Below, one piece after another: positions 6,032 to 7,517 of a stretch of 7,517 bases of DNA. Each line of letters opens with the position of its first letter. The first letter of the stretch is position 1. This stretch comes from an uncultured Oscillospiraceae bacterium. GTDB lineage: Bacteria > Bacillota > Clostridia > Oscillospirales > Acutalibacteraceae. Made by a program: the position numbers and the translations under genes. The notes under the pieces are model-generated. The model worked only from the letters and a program-made list of their open reading frames with translations, did not search any database and was not told the DNA's origin. The stretch is taken from contig CABVAD010000055.1 in NCBI GenBank assembly GCA_902496265.1, positions 1 through 7,517 on the forward strand. The letters are read 5' to 3'.

Positions 6032-7516
6032 ATGGGAAAGGCAACAGGATTTTTAGATTACGGCAGAAAAGAAAACAAGGCTGTAGAGCCAAATGAAAGA
6101 ATTAAGAATTTTAAGGAATTTCATGCGGGACTCTCAAAGCCGCAAAGGCAGTCGCAGGGGGCAAGATGTATGAACTGCGGTGTGCCCTTCTGCCAGTCGG
6201 CAATGAAGCTCGGCGGTATGGTGACCGGCTGTCCGCTTCACAACCTTATCCCCGAGTGGAACGACGAGATATTTAAGGGCAACTGGGAAAACGCCCTTAA
6301 AAGGCTTACTAAGACCAACAGCTTCCCCGAATTTACGGGGAGGGTCTGTCCCGCTCTTTGCGAGGCGGCCTGCTCCTGCGGGCTTTACGGCGACCCCGTA
6401 ACCGTCAAGGAAAACGAGCTTGCAATAATCGAAAACGGCTTTAAAAACGGCTTTGTAAAGCCCGTTATCCCCGAGGTAAGAACGGGTAAAAGGGTGGCGG
6501 TTATAGGCTCTGGCCCGTCGGGACTTGCCTGCGCCGAGCGTTTAAACAAGCGCGGACATTCGGTTGTCGTGTACGAAAAGGACGACCGCATAGGCGGGCT
6601 TTTAATGTACGGCATACCGAATATGAAGCTTGAGAAGAACATCGTTGACCGCAGGGTTAATTTGATGAAAAAAGAGGGCGTTGTCTTTAAGACGGGCGTG
6701 GACGTCGGCAAGGATATAACAGCAGAAGAACTAACAAAGGAATATGACGCGGTGGTGCTTTGCTGCGGTGCGGGCAATCCGCGCGATTTGAAGGTCAAAA
6801 ACCGAGAGGTCGGCGGCGTGTACTTCGCGGTGGACTTTTTAAAATCAACAACAAAGGCATTACTTGATAACGGACTTAAGGACGGCTTTGTTTCGGCAAA
6901 GGATAAAAACGTTATTATTGTCGGCGGCGGCGACACGGGCAACGACTGCGTGGGAATCTGTATCCGCCACGGCTGTAGGTCGGTGACACAGCTTGAAATG
7001 ATGCCCAAATTGCCCGAAACAAGGGCGGAAAGCAACCCTTGGCCGCAGTATCCGAGGGTATGTAAGACCGATTACGGTCAAGAGGAGGCGAAAGCCGTCT
7101 TCGGAGATGATCCGCGCGTTTACTGCACGACCGTAAAGGAATTTATACCCGATGAAAACGGGAATATCAAGGCGGTTGTGACTGTCGGCTTAGAGCCTAA
7201 AAAGGACGAAAAGAGCGGCAGAACGGTTATGGCTGAGATTTTGGGCAGCGAAAAAACACTTGACTGTGACCTGCTCCTTATCGCCGCGGGCTTTTTAGGT
7301 CCTAAGGATTATATAGCCGATGCGTTCGGGACAGAACGTGACGCAAGAAGCAATATTTCAACCCCCGATGGCTCTTATAAGACAAATACCGAAAAGGTTT
7401 TCGCCGCGGGCGACGCAAGACGCGGACAGTCGCTTGTGGTCTGGGCGATTGCCGAGGGCAGAGCGGCGGCAAAGGAAATCGACGGGTATTTAATGGGCTA
7501 CACCAACCTTATATAA
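6032..7516 (+). CDS. gltD: Glutamate synthase (NADPH-type) small subunit
   Basis: GltD oxidises NADPH and delivers electrons through FAD and two 4Fe-4S clusters to the GltB 3Fe-4S centre and FMN. At 494 residues it is slightly longer than typical GltD (about 470-485). The N-terminal iron-sulfur domain has cysteines at 46, 49, 54 and 67 (CMNCGVPFC, then GCPLHN) and at 106, 110, 114 and 116 (CPALCEAACSC). The FAD fold begins near 153, with GSGPSG (159-164) and Glu182 at the end of the second strand. The NADPH fold has GGGDTGNDC (298-306). The segment RHGCRSVTQLEMMP...NPWPQYPR (312-342) matches the group resembling Azospirillum GltD more than the E. coli one. AAGDARRGQSLVVWAIAEGR (458-477) is the C-terminal FAD-contacting motif. 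Related reductases (glutamate synthase-like domains of dihydropyrimidine dehydrogenase or NfnB) share this fold, but the gltB neighbour settles the assignment. The stop ends one base before the window edge, so any terminator is unseen. Confidence 0.97.
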   Translation: MGKATGFLDYGRKENKAVEPNERIKNFKEFHAGLSKPQRQSQGARCMNCGVPFCQSAMKLGGMVTGCPLHNLIPEWNDEIFKGNWENALKRLTKTNSFPEFTGRVCPALCEAACSCGLYGDPVTVKENELAIIENGFKNGFVKPVIPEVRTGKRVAVIGSGPSGLACAERLNKRGHSVVVYEKDDRIGGLLMYGIPNMKLEKNIVDRRVNLMKKEGVVFKTGVDVGKDITAEELTKEYDAVVLCCGAGNPRDLKVKNREVGGVYFAVDFLKSTTKALLDNGLKDGFVSAKDKNVIIVGGGDTGNDCVGICIRHGCRSVTQLEMMPKLPETRAESNPWPQYPRVCKTDYGQEEAKAVFGDDPRVYCTTVKEFIPDENGNIKAVVTVGLEPKKDEKSGRTVMAEILGSEKTLDCDLLLIAAGFLGPKDYIADAFGTERDARSNISTPDGSYKTNTEKVFAAGDARRGQSLVVWAIAEGRAAAKEIDGYLMGYTNLI

Positions 7517-7517
7517 A

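Noticed and set aside
6385..7035. Long minus-strand open frame of 216 codons opposite gltD
   Set aside because: Its translation is low-complexity and rich in serine, threonine and proline, as expected opposite GC-biased codons of a conserved gene. It has no recognisable domain, and the plus strand is clearly gltD.

Overview
The window holds three complete plus-strand genes in two transcription units: a S-adenosylmethionine (SAM) riboswitch followed by metK, then gltB-gltD encoding both subunits of NADPH-type glutamate synthase. Every part of metK, gltB and gltD that can be checked by motif looks intact. The organism is probably a member of the Clostridia (Bacillota). The grounds are the SAM-I (S-box) leader on metK, strong purine-rich ribosome binding sites, U-tailed intrinsic terminators, and the HRAGKDASGETGDGVG form of the GltB N-terminal motif. 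No species can be named from this sequence alone.

Layout: bases 1-20 are an AT-rich lead-in with at most a weak -10 candidate. Bases 21-118 form a SAM-I aptamer in which P1, P2, P3, P4 and the pseudoknot can all be drawn. A 9-bp terminator with a six-T tail (125-152) follows, and a competing antiterminator helix can be drawn (110-119 with 128-137). metK runs 198-1385. The 116-bp gap to gltB is dense: a near-consensus extended -10 promoter has its -35 box over the metK stop codon, and a strong intrinsic terminator (1434-1480) lies between that promoter and gltB. gltB runs 1502-6019, and gltD follows after 12 bp and runs 6032-7516, its stop codon ending one base before the window ends.

Function: MetK makes SAM from methionine and ATP, and SAM shuts off metK through the riboswitch. 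GltD takes electrons from NADPH and passes them through FAD and iron-sulfur clusters to GltB. GltB releases ammonia from glutamine and combines it with 2-oxoglutarate to give glutamate. The two units look adjacent rather than functionally coupled.

The genes themselves are core metabolism, and I see no undescribed protein system here. The part most worth attention is the metK-gltB gap. There the gltBD promoter must be read through a terminator about 20 nt after initiation. Upstream of it lie three back-to-back 18-nt hairpin-capable segments, each with a 6-bp stem and 6-nt loop, the last of which competes with the terminator. This suggests regulated antitermination of glutamate synthase, possibly by an ANTAR-type protein, but the match to the known ANTAR RNA motif is only partial.
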